Below are positions 41,559 to 50,924 of a stretch of DNA of 64,000 nucleotides, piece after piece. A model generated the notes under the pieces. That model worked only from the letters and a program-made list of their open reading frames with translations. It was not told the DNA's origin and made no database searches. Both the position numbers and the translations under genes were made by a program. The DNA is from Micromonospora sp. WMMD1102 (GTDB lineage Bacteria > Actinomycetota > Actinomycetes > Mycobacteriales > Micromonosporaceae), in contig NZ_JARUBN010000001.1 in the NCBI RefSeq assembly GCF_029626265.1, positions 8,559,001-8,623,000 of the forward strand, read 5' to 3'. Numbering within the stretch: position 1 is the stretch's first letter; the number at the start of each line of letters is the position of its first letter.

Positions 41559-42849
41559 TGGCGTCCCGCTTCGCCCACTGGGCCCGGGCCAGCGCCCGGG
41601 TCTCCGTGTAGTCCTCGGAGAAGATGCCGGTCGGCCAGTAGTCGAGGTTGCCCTCGGCGTCGATCGTGATCCGCCGGGCCTGGGCGGCACCGTCGGACGG
41701 TTCCACGAAATAGACGGCCACGGTGTCGGGGTCCACCTTTCCTTCGGCGATGCGTCGCCGGAGCCGGAGCAGGAACGTCTCGCTGTGCGTCTCGATCAGG
41801 AACCGGACCGGGGTGGCGTCGACAGCCGCGAGATAGAGGTCGGCGAGGTCGGCGTGCGCGGCCGGGTGCAGGTGCAGCTCCGGCTGCTCGATGATTTCGA
41901 GTACGGGTCGATCCGGTGGACTGACCACGTCGAGTGCCCGCTGGACGAAGATCGGCAGGGCCTGGGCGACCCCGGTGCCCGCGTCGGCCAGGTTTACCGC
42001 GAAGTCGGTGCCGGCCGCGGAGCGGAGTACGACGGACCAGACCTCGCCCCGGCTGACCAGGTCCAGGGTCCAGCCGGGCAGGAGTTCGGCGAGCCCGGTA
42101 TTCACCTGCCGGATCAGCTCGCCCTGCCGGCCGGCGGTGTCGCTGGCGAGGATGCCGGCGGCGTGCAGTCCGGTGCTGCCAAGCTCCTTCGGCATCCGGG
42201 CGGGGAGCAGGTAGCGTCGCTGCGGCTGCTCCCGGAACGGCCCGAAATAGCGGACGGAGGGAAAGTAGTTCCGGAACCTGACTGCGGCCAGCAACTCGTT
42301 GACCATCTCGTTCGGAAGCGACGGATCTTCCCGCCGCAGCAGGGGTGGCTCGGCGGGCAGTAGCCCGTGGAAGGGGACCGGCAGGTCGCTCCACACCTGG
42401 TCGCCCAACTCGACGGCATAACGGGATGGCTCGGAAGGGTCGTTCAGCTCCCACTCGAGGTGGGCCAAGCGCACCCCGGACTGGGACAGCTCCAGTTCGG
42501 AGACCACCTGGGTGTCGTAGCGGTCGCGGTTGACGTTCTGCACCGTGGCCCTGAGTCGGGTCGGCGAGAGCGGGCTGTCGACGGTCAGGTCGAGGTTGAT
42601 GCTGCCGTGCGGGCGGCGGCCGTGGATCAGGTCGACGAAGAGGCCGACCAGCCCTTCGCCGAGGGCGTCGAGGTCGAGTGGGGTCGGCGCGTCGGTGTGG
42701 ATGCCGGAGTCGAGCAGCACCGGGGCGCGTACCAGGGCGCTCTTGCCGGAGTTGTTGCGGCCGAGGACCAGTGTGATGGGCCGCAGCTCGATGTCCTGCC
42801 GTTGGGCAAAGCATCGATAGTTGCCGAGGGCCATCCGGACCAGAGACAT
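41548..42849 (-). CDS. AAA ATPase, DUF3696-type (OLD/AAA15-like)
   Basis: A 433-codon SMC/OLD-like ATPase: Walker A GRNNSGKS (residues 30-37), a coiled insertion, signature-like region NLADAGTGVAQALPIF, Walker B with EQPELHLHPAAHADLADLY, and LIETHSETFLLRLRR. The C-terminus has ITIDAEGNLDYWPTGIFSE, matching the DUF3696 pattern. I chose ATG 42849 (MSLVRMALGNYRCF). It is the first gene of the operon and divergent from the WXG gene at 42933 across an 83-base gap. It probably powers or senses for the TOPRIM-like and DUF262 proteins encoded after it. Confidence 0.88.
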   Translation of the reverse strand: MSLVRMALGNYRCFAQRQDIELRPITLVLGRNNSGKSALVRAPVLLDSGIHTDAPTPLDLDALGEGLVGLFVDLIHGRRPHGSINLDLTVDSPLSPTRLRATVQNVNRDRYDTQVVSELELSQSGVRLAHLEWELNDPSEPSRYAVELGDQVWSDLPVPFHGLLPAEPPLLRREDPSLPNEMVNELLAAVRFRNYFPSVRYFGPFREQPQRRYLLPARMPKELGSTGLHAAGILASDTAGRQGELIRQVNTGLAELLPGWTLDLVSRGEVWSVVLRSAAGTDFAVNLADAGTGVAQALPIFVQRALDVVSPPDRPVLEIIEQPELHLHPAAHADLADLYLAAVDATPVRFLIETHSETFLLRLRRRIAEGKVDPDTVAVYFVEPSDGAAQARRITIDAEGNLDYWPTGIFSEDYTETRALARAQWAKRDASAG

Positions 42850-42932
42850 GGGCCACACCATAGTCGGGTGATCGGTTGGTTGCGTACCGCCATGATGGAG
42901 GGCCTGGCCGGCCGGCGGTAGCGTGGACAAGC

Positions 42933-43262
42933 ATGGGGGACGAGGTTCGTGCCGACCCGGTGGAGATCGTCAGGGTCGCGCAGTCCTATCTGGACAACTC
43001 CAGCGAACTCGCGTCCGCGTTGCGTGCGGTGCGCGCCGACGCCGTGCTCTCGCCGGCCGACTTCGGGCAGGTCAGCCCGGCCGGGCAGCTCACCGACGCC
43101 TACAACACGGTGACTGCCGCTGCCGGCACGGCCGTCGAGCGGGTCATCGGGGTGCTGGAGGTCGACAACGAGAGTCTGCTCCACGTCGCCTTCGCCTATC
43201 GGCAGGCCGACGAGCGGGCGGCCGAGCGGCATCGTCGCGACCATCCGAACATCCCGATCTAG
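42933..43262 (+). CDS. WXG100/ESX-like small helical protein
   Basis: A 109-codon protein of two long helices: VEIVRVAQSYLDNSSELASALRAV and SPAGQLTDAYNTVTAAAGTAVERVIGVLEVDNESLLHVAFAYRQADERAAE. The ending YRQADERAAE is of the YxxxD/E type found on type VII secretion substrates. It lies 14 bases before the large RTX-toxin gene, so it is probably a chaperone or co-secreted partner of it. Confidence 0.7.
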   Translation: MGDEVRADPVEIVRVAQSYLDNSSELASALRAVRADAVLSPADFGQVSPAGQLTDAYNTVTAAAGTAVERVIGVLEVDNESLLHVAFAYRQADERAAERHRRDHPNIPI

Positions 43263-43276
43263 GAGAGGACTCGCCG

Positions 43277-45109
43277 ATGGGCATCCCGCCGGAGGATCGG
43301 GAGATCCGGGTCGACGCCGCGTTCTGGGACCTGCAGGCCAACCCGGGCCGGATCGAGAGTGCGGCGTCCGCGTGGCGGCGCTTCGGCAGGGCGACCGTCG
43401 CGGTCGGCGACGACATCGAGGCGGACAGCCGGAACCTGCTCGGCTCGCAGTGGTCGGGAGCGGCTCGCGACTCGTTCGGCCAGCACCAGTCAAAGGTGTT
43501 CGGCAGCCTCGACACGATGGGCGGCCAGGCCGACCGGCTCGCCTCGGCGCTGGAGGGTGTGGCCGAGCTGCTGCGGTGGTATCAGAACGCGCTCGATGGC
43601 GAGCGTGAGCAGATCATGGGCGCTGTGCCGAGCTGGCGTTCGGGTGGTCAGATCGTCTTCCGGTGGAACCAGCCCGAGCAGGCGACCCAGGTCAGCGAGG
43701 CGACCAACCGGGCCGGCAACCTGCGCAAGGAGCTTGCGGATGCCCTGAAGGGCAAGCTGAGCGGCTTCTCCGCCGCGGAGTGGGACGCCGTCTCGACGCA
43801 GTGGGACAGCGTCTCCTCCGGTACGGCCGATCCGTTCATGCTGCCTGCGGAGGTGACCGGCGTCTCGGTGCTGATGGTCGACGGCCGGGCGGTGGTCAAC
43901 ACGGGTCCGGGCAACGACAACGTCAGGGTGACCCGGGACCCGGCGACCGGGCAGGTGGTCGTCGAGGTCAACGGCGTCGCGTATCGCTACCCCGAGGGCA
44001 CGCCGGTGACAATTCGCGCCGGGGAGGGCAACGACACGGTCGAGGTGCCCGCGGGCGCCAACCTGAGTCTCACCCTGCTCGGCGGCGACGGCAGCGACAA
44101 ACTGCGTGGCGGGGACGGCGACGAACGGATCGTCGGCCTGCACGGCGACGACACCATCTCCGGCGGCGCCGGGAACGACTATGCCTCGGCCGGCTCCGGC
44201 CGGGACTACGCCGACGGCCAGGGCGGCGACGACCTGCTGGCCGGTGGGCGGGGCGACGACGTCGTCTACGGGCTGTCCGGGAACGACAACATCGCCGGCG
44301 GTGAGGGCCGGGACTACCTCGAAGGCGCGACCGGCGACGACACCGTGCACGGCGGGACCGGCCGGGACATCGTCTCCGGTGGCCGGGACAACGACCGGCT
44401 CGACGGCGGCTCGGGCGACGACGTGGTCTACGCGGGGCATGGCCGCGACACGGTCTCGGGTGGCGGTGGGGCCGACACCGCCTACCGGCAGGACGAGGAC
44501 CAGGTGGCCGGGGTGCGCCAGGACATCCGGATCGAGGTGAGCGACGCGGCACACTACATCAAGATCGACGGGCCGGCCGAGTTCCAGGAGCGGGTCCGTG
44601 CCGACCTCGACATGATGCGCGCCTCCCCGATCGGGCAGCAAATGCTCGCCGAGCTGGACGACATCCACAACGACTCGGCCGCCGTCGCCGCCGACTGGCC
44701 CGTGCTCGGGGACATCGCGTACCAGGGCAACCCGCTGGTCATCGTCGCTGACGACGCCAACAAAGCCTCGTACAGGACGAACTGGGTCCTGGGCGAGGAC
44801 TACAAGGTCAGCTACAACCCGGAGCGGCTGTCGACGGTGCCGTCGAACGAGCGCCCGCCGGTTGTGGGTCTCTTCCACGAACTTGCGCACGTCTACGACT
44901 TCGGAAACGACACCTCCGCCTCCGGCACCCATCAGGGGCCGGACGATGTCGGGGTCAATAACAGCGAACGGCAGGCGGTCGGCCTGCCGATCGACGAGGA
45001 CGAAGACCCGAGCACGCCCGACCAGGTCGACCCCGACCACCCCTACCAGTACACCGAAAATGCTCTGCGTGACGAACTGGGCCTGCCGAAGAGGACGTCC
45101 TATTCATGA
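43277..45109 (+). CDS. Type VII-type polymorphic toxin: WXG, RTX repeats and M91-like metalloprotease
   Basis: A 610-codon protein. Residues 1 to about 190 form a helical WXG/ESX-like region (NLLGSQWSGAARDSFGQHQSKV). Residues about 268-402 carry some 15 consecutive RTX-type nonapeptides (GGxGxDxxx, e.g. LRGGDGDER, ISGGAGNDY, LDGGSGDDV), expected to bind calcium after export. The C-terminal domain has a zinc motif HELAH (His534, Glu535, His538), then TSASGTHQG and NNSERQAVG, resembling NleD-like M91 effector peptidases. The ATG at 43277 follows AGGAGAGG. The next gene overlaps the stop. Most likely a secreted toxin against competitors or host; the cleavage target is unknown. Confidence 0.8.
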   Translation: MGIPPEDREIRVDAAFWDLQANPGRIESAASAWRRFGRATVAVGDDIEADSRNLLGSQWSGAARDSFGQHQSKVFGSLDTMGGQADRLASALEGVAELLRWYQNALDGEREQIMGAVPSWRSGGQIVFRWNQPEQATQVSEATNRAGNLRKELADALKGKLSGFSAAEWDAVSTQWDSVSSGTADPFMLPAEVTGVSVLMVDGRAVVNTGPGNDNVRVTRDPATGQVVVEVNGVAYRYPEGTPVTIRAGEGNDTVEVPAGANLSLTLLGGDGSDKLRGGDGDERIVGLHGDDTISGGAGNDYASAGSGRDYADGQGGDDLLAGGRGDDVVYGLSGNDNIAGGEGRDYLEGATGDDTVHGGTGRDIVSGGRDNDRLDGGSGDDVVYAGHGRDTVSGGGGADTAYRQDEDQVAGVRQDIRIEVSDAAHYIKIDGPAEFQERVRADLDMMRASPIGQQMLAELDDIHNDSAAVAADWPVLGDIAYQGNPLVIVADDANKASYRTNWVLGEDYKVSYNPERLSTVPSNERPPVVGLFHELAHVYDFGNDTSASGTHQGPDDVGVNNSERQAVGLPIDEDEDPSTPDQVDPDHPYQYTENALRDELGLPKRTSYS

Positions 45110-45702
45110 TCAGGAAGTTGCCTCTCTTCGGCTGCGCTGCGATGACCGTCGTCATGCTGGCCGGCTGCGCGGACCCGTACGATGATTTCGAGCCGGAGTG
45201 GGTCCCGACCGGCACCAAGCCAACGGCGAGCTTCGACGCCGAAGTCACCCCTCGATCGGAAACCGCGCTGGCCATCCGCTACACACTGCGCAACCAGGGG
45301 ACGGAACCGATCGTCGCCTACGTTGGGGTGGAGGACGGCGTCGCGTCGCATGCCAACGATGTCTACGTGAGCGTGCGGAAGGATGGCACGGTCGAGCTGG
45401 CCAAGCGCACCTTCGACATCCCGCCCGGAGTGAACGCCGACGGGATCGTCACCATCGAAGGCACGGTCGTCGCACCCGGCAAGGAGTTCACCGAAGAACT
45501 CACGACCTACCTGCCGCTGGAGGGCAACCGCCCCTACGTCGGCAAGGTCAAGCTCCCGGAGCCGGTGCGGGAAGTGGTCTTCTGTCTCGGCGTCGTGCTG
45601 CAGAGCGAGGCTCCCGCGCCGAAACCGGCCGACGAAGGGCGCGGGAAGTATCCGCTGAACGGGCCACAGCATCTCTTCTGTTCGCCGCCCGCGACGCTGT
45701 AA
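45106..45702 (+). CDS. Lipoprotein, candidate immunity protein of the RTX toxin
   Basis: A 198-codon lipoprotein with signal peptide RKLPLFGCAAMTVVMLAGC (lipobox MLAGC), followed by a beta-sandwich-like domain (ALAIRYTLRNQGTEPIVAYVGVEDG) and a conserved-looking CLGVVLQSE. Its ATG overlaps the toxin stop (ATGA), which gives tight translational coupling. This is a hallmark of toxin-immunity pairs. An external lipoprotein could protect the producer's surface from an exported metalloprotease. No homologue family is recognised, so immunity is inference. Confidence 0.7.
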   Translation: MIRKLPLFGCAAMTVVMLAGCADPYDDFEPEWVPTGTKPTASFDAEVTPRSETALAIRYTLRNQGTEPIVAYVGVEDGVASHANDVYVSVRKDGTVELAKRTFDIPPGVNADGIVTIEGTVVAPGKEFTEELTTYLPLEGNRPYVGKVKLPEPVREVVFCLGVVLQSEAPAPKPADEGRGKYPLNGPQHLFCSPPATL

Positions 45703-45823
45703 TCGGCGCCTGCCCGGGGGACGGGTGGTGCACCGGTTGCGGCCGGACGGCTGCGGAGAGCGGCGGCGCCAGCCCGGTACGGTGGGGCGGTTCGGTGCGG
45801 GGCAAGCGTGAGGTGGGCGGACT

Positions 45824-48001
45824 GTGATCGATCGTCGGGCGCTGCTGAAGGACCTTCAGGGCCAGGTCAGGGCGTTGGAGAAGGACCTGGCCGAGCAGAT
45901 CGGCGGCTCCGGCGAGCACTACGACAAGCTGCGGTCGGAGTACGACCGGGCGTTTGCTTTGAAGCGCACGGCGGCGACCTGGGCGGCGTGGCGGGACGAG
46001 CGGGTGACCCAGACGGCGGTGGCCTGGGTGTTGGGCTCGGTCTTCGTCAGGTTCTGCGAGGACAACGGGCTCTTCGGTGACGTCTGCTATCTGGCCGGGC
46101 CGGAGAAGGACCGGGCAGTGCTGGCCGAGGAGTCGCAGGACGACTACTTCCGGCGACACCCGGAGCGGACCGACCGGGACTGGCTGCTGGCGTCGTTCGA
46201 GCACATCGGCGGGACGCAGGCCGGGCGGCTGCTCTTCGACCCCGAGCACAACCCGGCGTACCGGATCCCGATCAGCCACGACGCGGCCAAAGCGCTGATC
46301 GGGTTCTGGCGGCGGCGGGACCAGGCCGGGACGCTTGTGCACGACTTCACCGACCCGGAGTGGGGGACCCGGTTCCTCGGCGACCTCTACCAGGACCTGT
46401 CGGAGGCGGCACGGAAGCGGTATGCGCTGTTGCAGACGCCGGAGTTCGTCGAGGAGTTCATCCTCGACCTGACGCTGACCCCGGCGGTCAACGAGTTCGG
46501 CCACGAGACCATCAAGGCGATCGACCCGACGTGCGGGTCGGGGCACTTCCTGCTTGGCATCTTCCGAAGGTTGATGAAGGAGTGGGAGGAGCAGGACCCG
46601 GAGCGGGACCGCTGGGAGATGGTCAGGGCGGCGCTGGAGTCGGTACACGGGGTCGACATCAACCCGTTCGCGGTGGCTATCGCGCGATTTCGCCTGCTCC
46701 TCGAAGCCATGCGCGCTGCCGATTTCGCAGACTTCAAGCGAGCCCGCAGGTATGAGTTTCCCATCCGGATTGCGGTCGGCGACTCCCTAATCAAGAACCG
46801 TCAGGGAACCCTCTTCGATGACGTAGATGAGTTGGCTCAGTTTCGATACGTTACCGAGGACATCGACAAATTCCCGGGACTCCTGACAGAGAACCGGTAT
46901 CACGTCGTTGTTGGCAATCCACCTTACATTACGCCGAAGGACAAGGAGTTGAATGAGCTGTACCGAAGGCTCTACAAGGACGTATGCACCGGAAAGTATG
47001 CGCTATCAGTTCCCTTTGTGAAGCGGTTCTTTGGCCTGGCTAAGCGACCTGAGTCCGATGGACGTGGATCGGGCTACGTGGGCCAAATCACAGCGAATTC
47101 ATTTATGAAGCGCGAGTTCGGTCGGAAGCTTATTGAGCACTACTTAGCCGAGAAGGTTGACCTCGCTTACGTCATCGATACGTCAGGTGCACATATACCT
47201 GGCCACAGTACACCAACTGTAATCCTTGCTGGTCGGCGCACATCGGCAATACAGCGTGCCGACACGATCCGTACAGTAATGAGCAACCGCGGAGAACCAG
47301 AGGAACCTTTCGAGCCAGATAATGGCAAGGTCTGGCGCGCGATTAAAGCCCAGTATAACCAGCCTGGCTCGGAGAGTGAGTGGATCTCTGTCGCAGATTT
47401 GCCTCGAACTCAGCTTTCAATTTACCCCTGGAGCCTCGCTGGAGGCGGCGCCGGGGAGCTAATGGCGGCACTCGAGAACGGTTCGTTGGCAAAACTCTCC
47501 CAGTTCACAGAGCTTGCTGGATTCGTGGCCATTACGGCTGAAGATGATGCCTTCTTCTCGGGATTGCGGCATCTGCAACGTAAGCGGATCGAATCGATCA
47601 GGCCAGTGGCTACCGGGGAAGTTGTCCGGGATTATGCAATATCTTCGCACTTGCACTGCATCTTCCCTTATGATGCCGATCTTCGCCCCGAGAAGCTCGG
47701 TAATATCTCGCAATCCATCAAGCTACTGTGGCCCAACAGGCGGATGCTCCAACGCCGCAAGCGCTTTGGCGTCGTAATCGAGGCGATTCCTTCGCTGAGG
47801 TGGTATGAGTTCGGTGAACTCTATCGCGACAAGCTGTCGACGCGCCTTTCGATTGCCTTCGCATTCGTTGCAACCCATAATCAATTTGTGCTTGACCGAG
47901 GTGGAAAGGTGTTCAACCGGTCGGCCCCTGTCCTTAAGTTGACGGATGGGATGCCTGAAAGTGACGTAACTAATCAGGTCGGTCGGTTCGGGCCGGTTTG
48001 A
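45824..48001 (+). pseudogene. pglX: PglX adenine methyltransferase, N-terminal part cut by IS66 element
   Basis: The frame encodes 714 PglX residues plus 11 residues read from the inserted element (VTNQVGRFGPV). Methyltransferase motif I is DPTCGSGHFLL (Asp234) and motif IV is VVGNPPY (Asn365-Tyr368), diagnostic of the BREX-2 N6-adenine methyltransferase PglX. The GTG start follows GAGGTGGG. Base composition drops sharply from about 46680 onward (28 of 60 bases G/C at 47101-47160 against 44 of 60 at 46201-46260), suggesting an exchanged target-recognition segment. Both catalytic motifs lie before the break, but the fragment lacks the last 482 residues and is unlikely to work. Confidence 0.93.
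47958..47965. repeat. Target site duplication, left copy (IS66-type)
   Basis: AAAGTGAC, identical to 49468-49475. Eight-base duplications are characteristic of IS66-family insertions. Confidence 0.92.
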
Positions 48002-49467
48002 TCTTGGCGGGGTTGTTGGGCAGGATGTCCGGGTGCCGGAGATGCCGTCCATCGTGGAGTTGCTGGAGCGGCTCGTCGCGTTGGAGAAGGCCGTCGCGGA
48101 GCGGGATGCCCGGATCGCGGTCCTGGAAGCGGAGAATGCCGAGTTGCGGCGTCGTCTGGGTCAGTCTCCGCGGAACTCGAACATGCCGCCCTCGGCGCAG
48201 GGGTTGGACAAGCCCGCGCCGAAGTCGTTGCGGGGCCGGTCCGGGCGCCGCTCGGGTGGCCAGGACGGCCATCCGGGTCGTACGTTGCGGCAGGTCGAGA
48301 GCCCGGACGAGACCGTTGTTCATGAGCCGGTCGCGTGTGGCGGGTGCGGCGGCGGGCTGGCCGGCGCGCCGCTGGCCGCGGTGACCCGCCGTCAGGTGTT
48401 CGAGATTCCCTCGGTCGTAGCCCGGGTCACCGAGCACCGGCTGAACATTCGCCGGTGCGGGTGTGGTGCGGTGACCTGCGCGGACGGCCCGGCCGGGGTG
48501 GACGCGCCGGTGCAGTACGGGCCGAGGCTGGCCGCGATCGTGGTGTATCTGCTGGTCGCGCAGTTCGGGGCGCAGAAACGCGTCGCCCAGGCCGTCGGGG
48601 ATCTGTTCGGGGTGCCGATCTCGCAGGGCAGCGTCGCGGCGTTGACCGCCCGCGCCGCCCGCCGGCTCGAGGGTGACTTTCTGGCCGCGATCCGCACCGC
48701 GCTGACGGCGGCACCGCTGGTGCATTTCGACGAGACCGGGTTCCGGGTCGCAGGCAAACTGCACTGGGTTCACTCCGCATCGACAGGTAAGTACAGCCTG
48801 CTCTACGTGCACCCGAAACGCGGCCGGGACGCCATCGACGCCGGCGGGGTCCTGCCCGCTTTCACCGGGATCGCCGTGCACGACGCCTGGGCACCTTATG
48901 ACTGCTACCCACAGGCCACCCACGCCCTGTGCTGCGCCCATCTGCTGCGGGAACTGGTAGCCGCCGCCGAGCTCGACCCGTCGGCAACCTGGGCCGCGCA
49001 AGGCATCGACGCCCTGCTGGCCCTCAAGAAGGCCACGGACGATGCTGTGGCAGCCGGCCACGATCGCATCGATCCCGAGATTCTGGCCGCGGGGGTCGCC
49101 TCGTTCCGCCACGCCGCTCTGGTCGGGGTCAAGGACCACACCGGCCAAACCACAGCGATCGGCAAGAAACTGGCCGCGCTGGCCCGCCGGATGACCGAAC
49201 GCATCGACGACTACCTCCGATTCGCGCACCAGCCAGGACACTGCCCGTTCGACAACAACGCCGCCGAACGGGAAGTCCGCATGGTCAAAATCCGGCAGAA
49301 AATCTCCGGCGCGATGCGCACCCTGACCGGCGCGGAGCAGTTCTGCCACCTGCGCTCATATCTCGCCACCGCCGCCAAACACGGCATCAATCTCTACGAC
49401 GCCCTCGTCCAGCTAACATCGGGCCGACCCTGGATCCCCGCAATCAACTGATGACCTGAGTAGTCAC
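47966..49467 (+). mobile_element. IS66-family insertion sequence (1502 bp) inside pglX
   Basis: The termini are GTAACTAATCAGGTC (47966-47980) and GACCTGAGTAGTCAC (49453-49467), inverted repeats matching at 13 of 15 positions. The element carries one transposase gene and no accessory ORFs, as in the ISBst12-like branch of IS66. It is flanked by the perfect 8-bp duplication AAAGTGAC. Removing the element and one duplicate joins ...GMPESD to HLGLVGLLNSSSG in frame. The transposase reads in the same direction as pglX. Confidence 0.93.
48033..49451 (+). CDS. IS66-family transposase
   Basis: A 472-codon DDE transposase. A leucine-zipper-like N-terminus (LLERLVALEKAVAERDARIAVLEAENAELRRRL) is followed by the IS66 zinc-binding region (CGGCGGG ... 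CGCGAVTC). Catalytic residues lie in VHFDETGFRV, VHDAWAPYDCYP and DNNAAEREVRMVK. The C-terminal EQFCHLRSYLATAAKHGINLYDAL is the conserved IS66 tail. The stop lies at the inner edge of the right inverted repeat. It appears intact, so the element may still be mobile. Confidence 0.96.
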   Translation: MPEMPSIVELLERLVALEKAVAERDARIAVLEAENAELRRRLGQSPRNSNMPPSAQGLDKPAPKSLRGRSGRRSGGQDGHPGRTLRQVESPDETVVHEPVACGGCGGGLAGAPLAAVTRRQVFEIPSVVARVTEHRLNIRRCGCGAVTCADGPAGVDAPVQYGPRLAAIVVYLLVAQFGAQKRVAQAVGDLFGVPISQGSVAALTARAARRLEGDFLAAIRTALTAAPLVHFDETGFRVAGKLHWVHSASTGKYSLLYVHPKRGRDAIDAGGVLPAFTGIAVHDAWAPYDCYPQATHALCCAHLLRELVAAAELDPSATWAAQGIDALLALKKATDDAVAAGHDRIDPEILAAGVASFRHAALVGVKDHTGQTTAIGKKLAALARRMTERIDDYLRFAHQPGHCPFDNNAAEREVRMVKIRQKISGAMRTLTGAEQFCHLRSYLATAAKHGINLYDALVQLTSGRPWIPAIN

Positions 49468-49475
49468 AAAGTGAC
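49468..49475. repeat. Target site duplication, right copy (IS66-type)
   Basis: AAAGTGAC directly follows the right end of the element and repeats 47958-47965. Confidence 0.92.
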
Positions 49476-50924
49476 CACCTAGGTCTGGTGGGTCTGCTGA
49501 ATAGTTCCAGTGGATGTTTCTGGTTAAAGCAGGTCAGTCACGATAAGGGGAGCCAATCTGGCACTGGCGGCTTTATGCACGACGAGTGGGAACGGTTTTA
49601 CGAGTTTACTGCTACAAAGTTGCAGGAGTTTCCGCTGCCGAAGGCGTACCCGTTGGAGTTGGCGCGGGAGTTGGATGCGGCGGCGCAGCGCTTGACGGCG
49701 GTGAGCCCGGCGGCGGTCGCGGAGGAGGGCGTGCCGACGCGGGAGCGGTTGTCCGCTGCGGAGGCTGAGTGGCAGTCGACGCGGGGACGGATGATCGCGC
49801 TCCAAGAGGAGCTGGACTGGCAGGTCTACCACCAGTATGGGTTGTTGCCGGACGAGCTGACCGCGCCAGCCGAGTCTGTGCCGGCGTTGCGGCTTGGCGA
49901 GCGTGCCTTCGAGATCGTGCTCGCTCGCAAGATGGCGGAGGGTAAGGCTGAGACGCAGTGGTTCGCTCGGCATGGGTCGACGCCGATCACCGAGCTGCCG
50001 CAGCACTGGTCGCCCGAGTATCGGGCGGTGGTGGAGAACCGGATCGCGGTCATCCAGCAGAACCGCTACCTGGCGCTGATCGAGCGGCCCGAGTGCAAGC
50101 GGCGGTGGGCCACCGAGGGCTGGGACCGGATGCTCGACAAGGCGCTACGGGACTGGCTGTTGGACCGGTGCGAGGCGCGTGAACTGTGGTACGCCCCGGA
50201 CGAGAATGGCGTTCCGCAGCCTCGTCCGCTGTCGGTCGCGCAGCTTGGGGACGAGCTGCATCGGGATCCGGACTTCCTCGCCGTGGCGGACCTCTACGAC
50301 CCGGGCAAGGAGCTGTCGGTCCTGCTCACCGAGCTGATTGAACCCGAGCACGTGCCGTACCTGGCGGCGTTGCGCTACACCGCCACTGGGCTGGAGAAGC
50401 GGGCCGGCTGGGAGCACGTGTGGGACCTGCAACGGCAGGAGGACTCGGCGCCCGACGAGCCGGCCAAGCGGAAGATTCGTGACCAGATCCCGGTGCCGGA
50501 GAAGTACAAGCCGGCCGACTTCCGCAAGAACAGCTACTGGAGCAACCGGGGCAAGCTCGACGTGCCGAAGGAGCGGTTCATCTCTTACCCGCAGGCGGGC
50601 CGGGACAACGATCCGTCGCTGCTGATCGGCTGGGCTGGCTGGGACCATCGGGAGCAGGCGCAGGCGCTGGCCGTACTCATCGTGCAGCGTGATGAGCAGG
50701 CAGGCTGGTCGGGGGAGAAGTTGACACCCCTGCTGGCTGGGTTGCGGGAGGTAATGCCCTGGGTGAAGCAGTGGCACGGCGAGTTCGACCCGGAGATCGG
50801 TGACTCGCCCGACGCTATATATGACGGCTTCCTCGCCGACCGGCTTAATGTTCACGGCCTCACCGGCAGTGATCTAACGGCGTGGGGCCCTCCTGCCGCA
50901 GCACGGGGCCGACGACGGGGCTGA
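49476..50924 (+). pseudogene. pglX: PglX, C-terminal part after the IS66 element
   Basis: The frame continues PglX with HLGLVGLLNSSSGCFWLKQ and SHDKG, then the typical C-terminal segments LPKAYPLELARELDAAAQRL, ELDWQVYHQYGLLPDEL, WERHG-like RWATEGWDRML and LIGWAGWDHREQAQALA. This supplies 482 residues that complete a 1196-residue PglX when joined to 45824-47965. The first open start here (GTG 49488) has no ribosome site, so separate translation is unlikely. Composition returns to high GC from about 49620 (43 of 60 G/C at 50101-50160). Confidence 0.92.

Noticed and set aside
44070..44480. Short direct repeats in DNA resembling a CRISPR-like array
   Set aside because: The 27-base periodicity is the coding sequence of RTX nonapeptides, with no spacers and an intact reading frame.
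43277..45109. RTX protein as a type I-secreted adhesin or hemolysin
   Set aside because: No HlyB/HlyD-type genes are nearby and the N-terminus is WXG-like; a type VII route fits the context better.
49488..50924. C-terminal pglX fragment as an independent gene
   Set aside because: There is no ribosome site at GTG 49488, and the sequence continues PglX exactly in frame once the IS66 element is removed.
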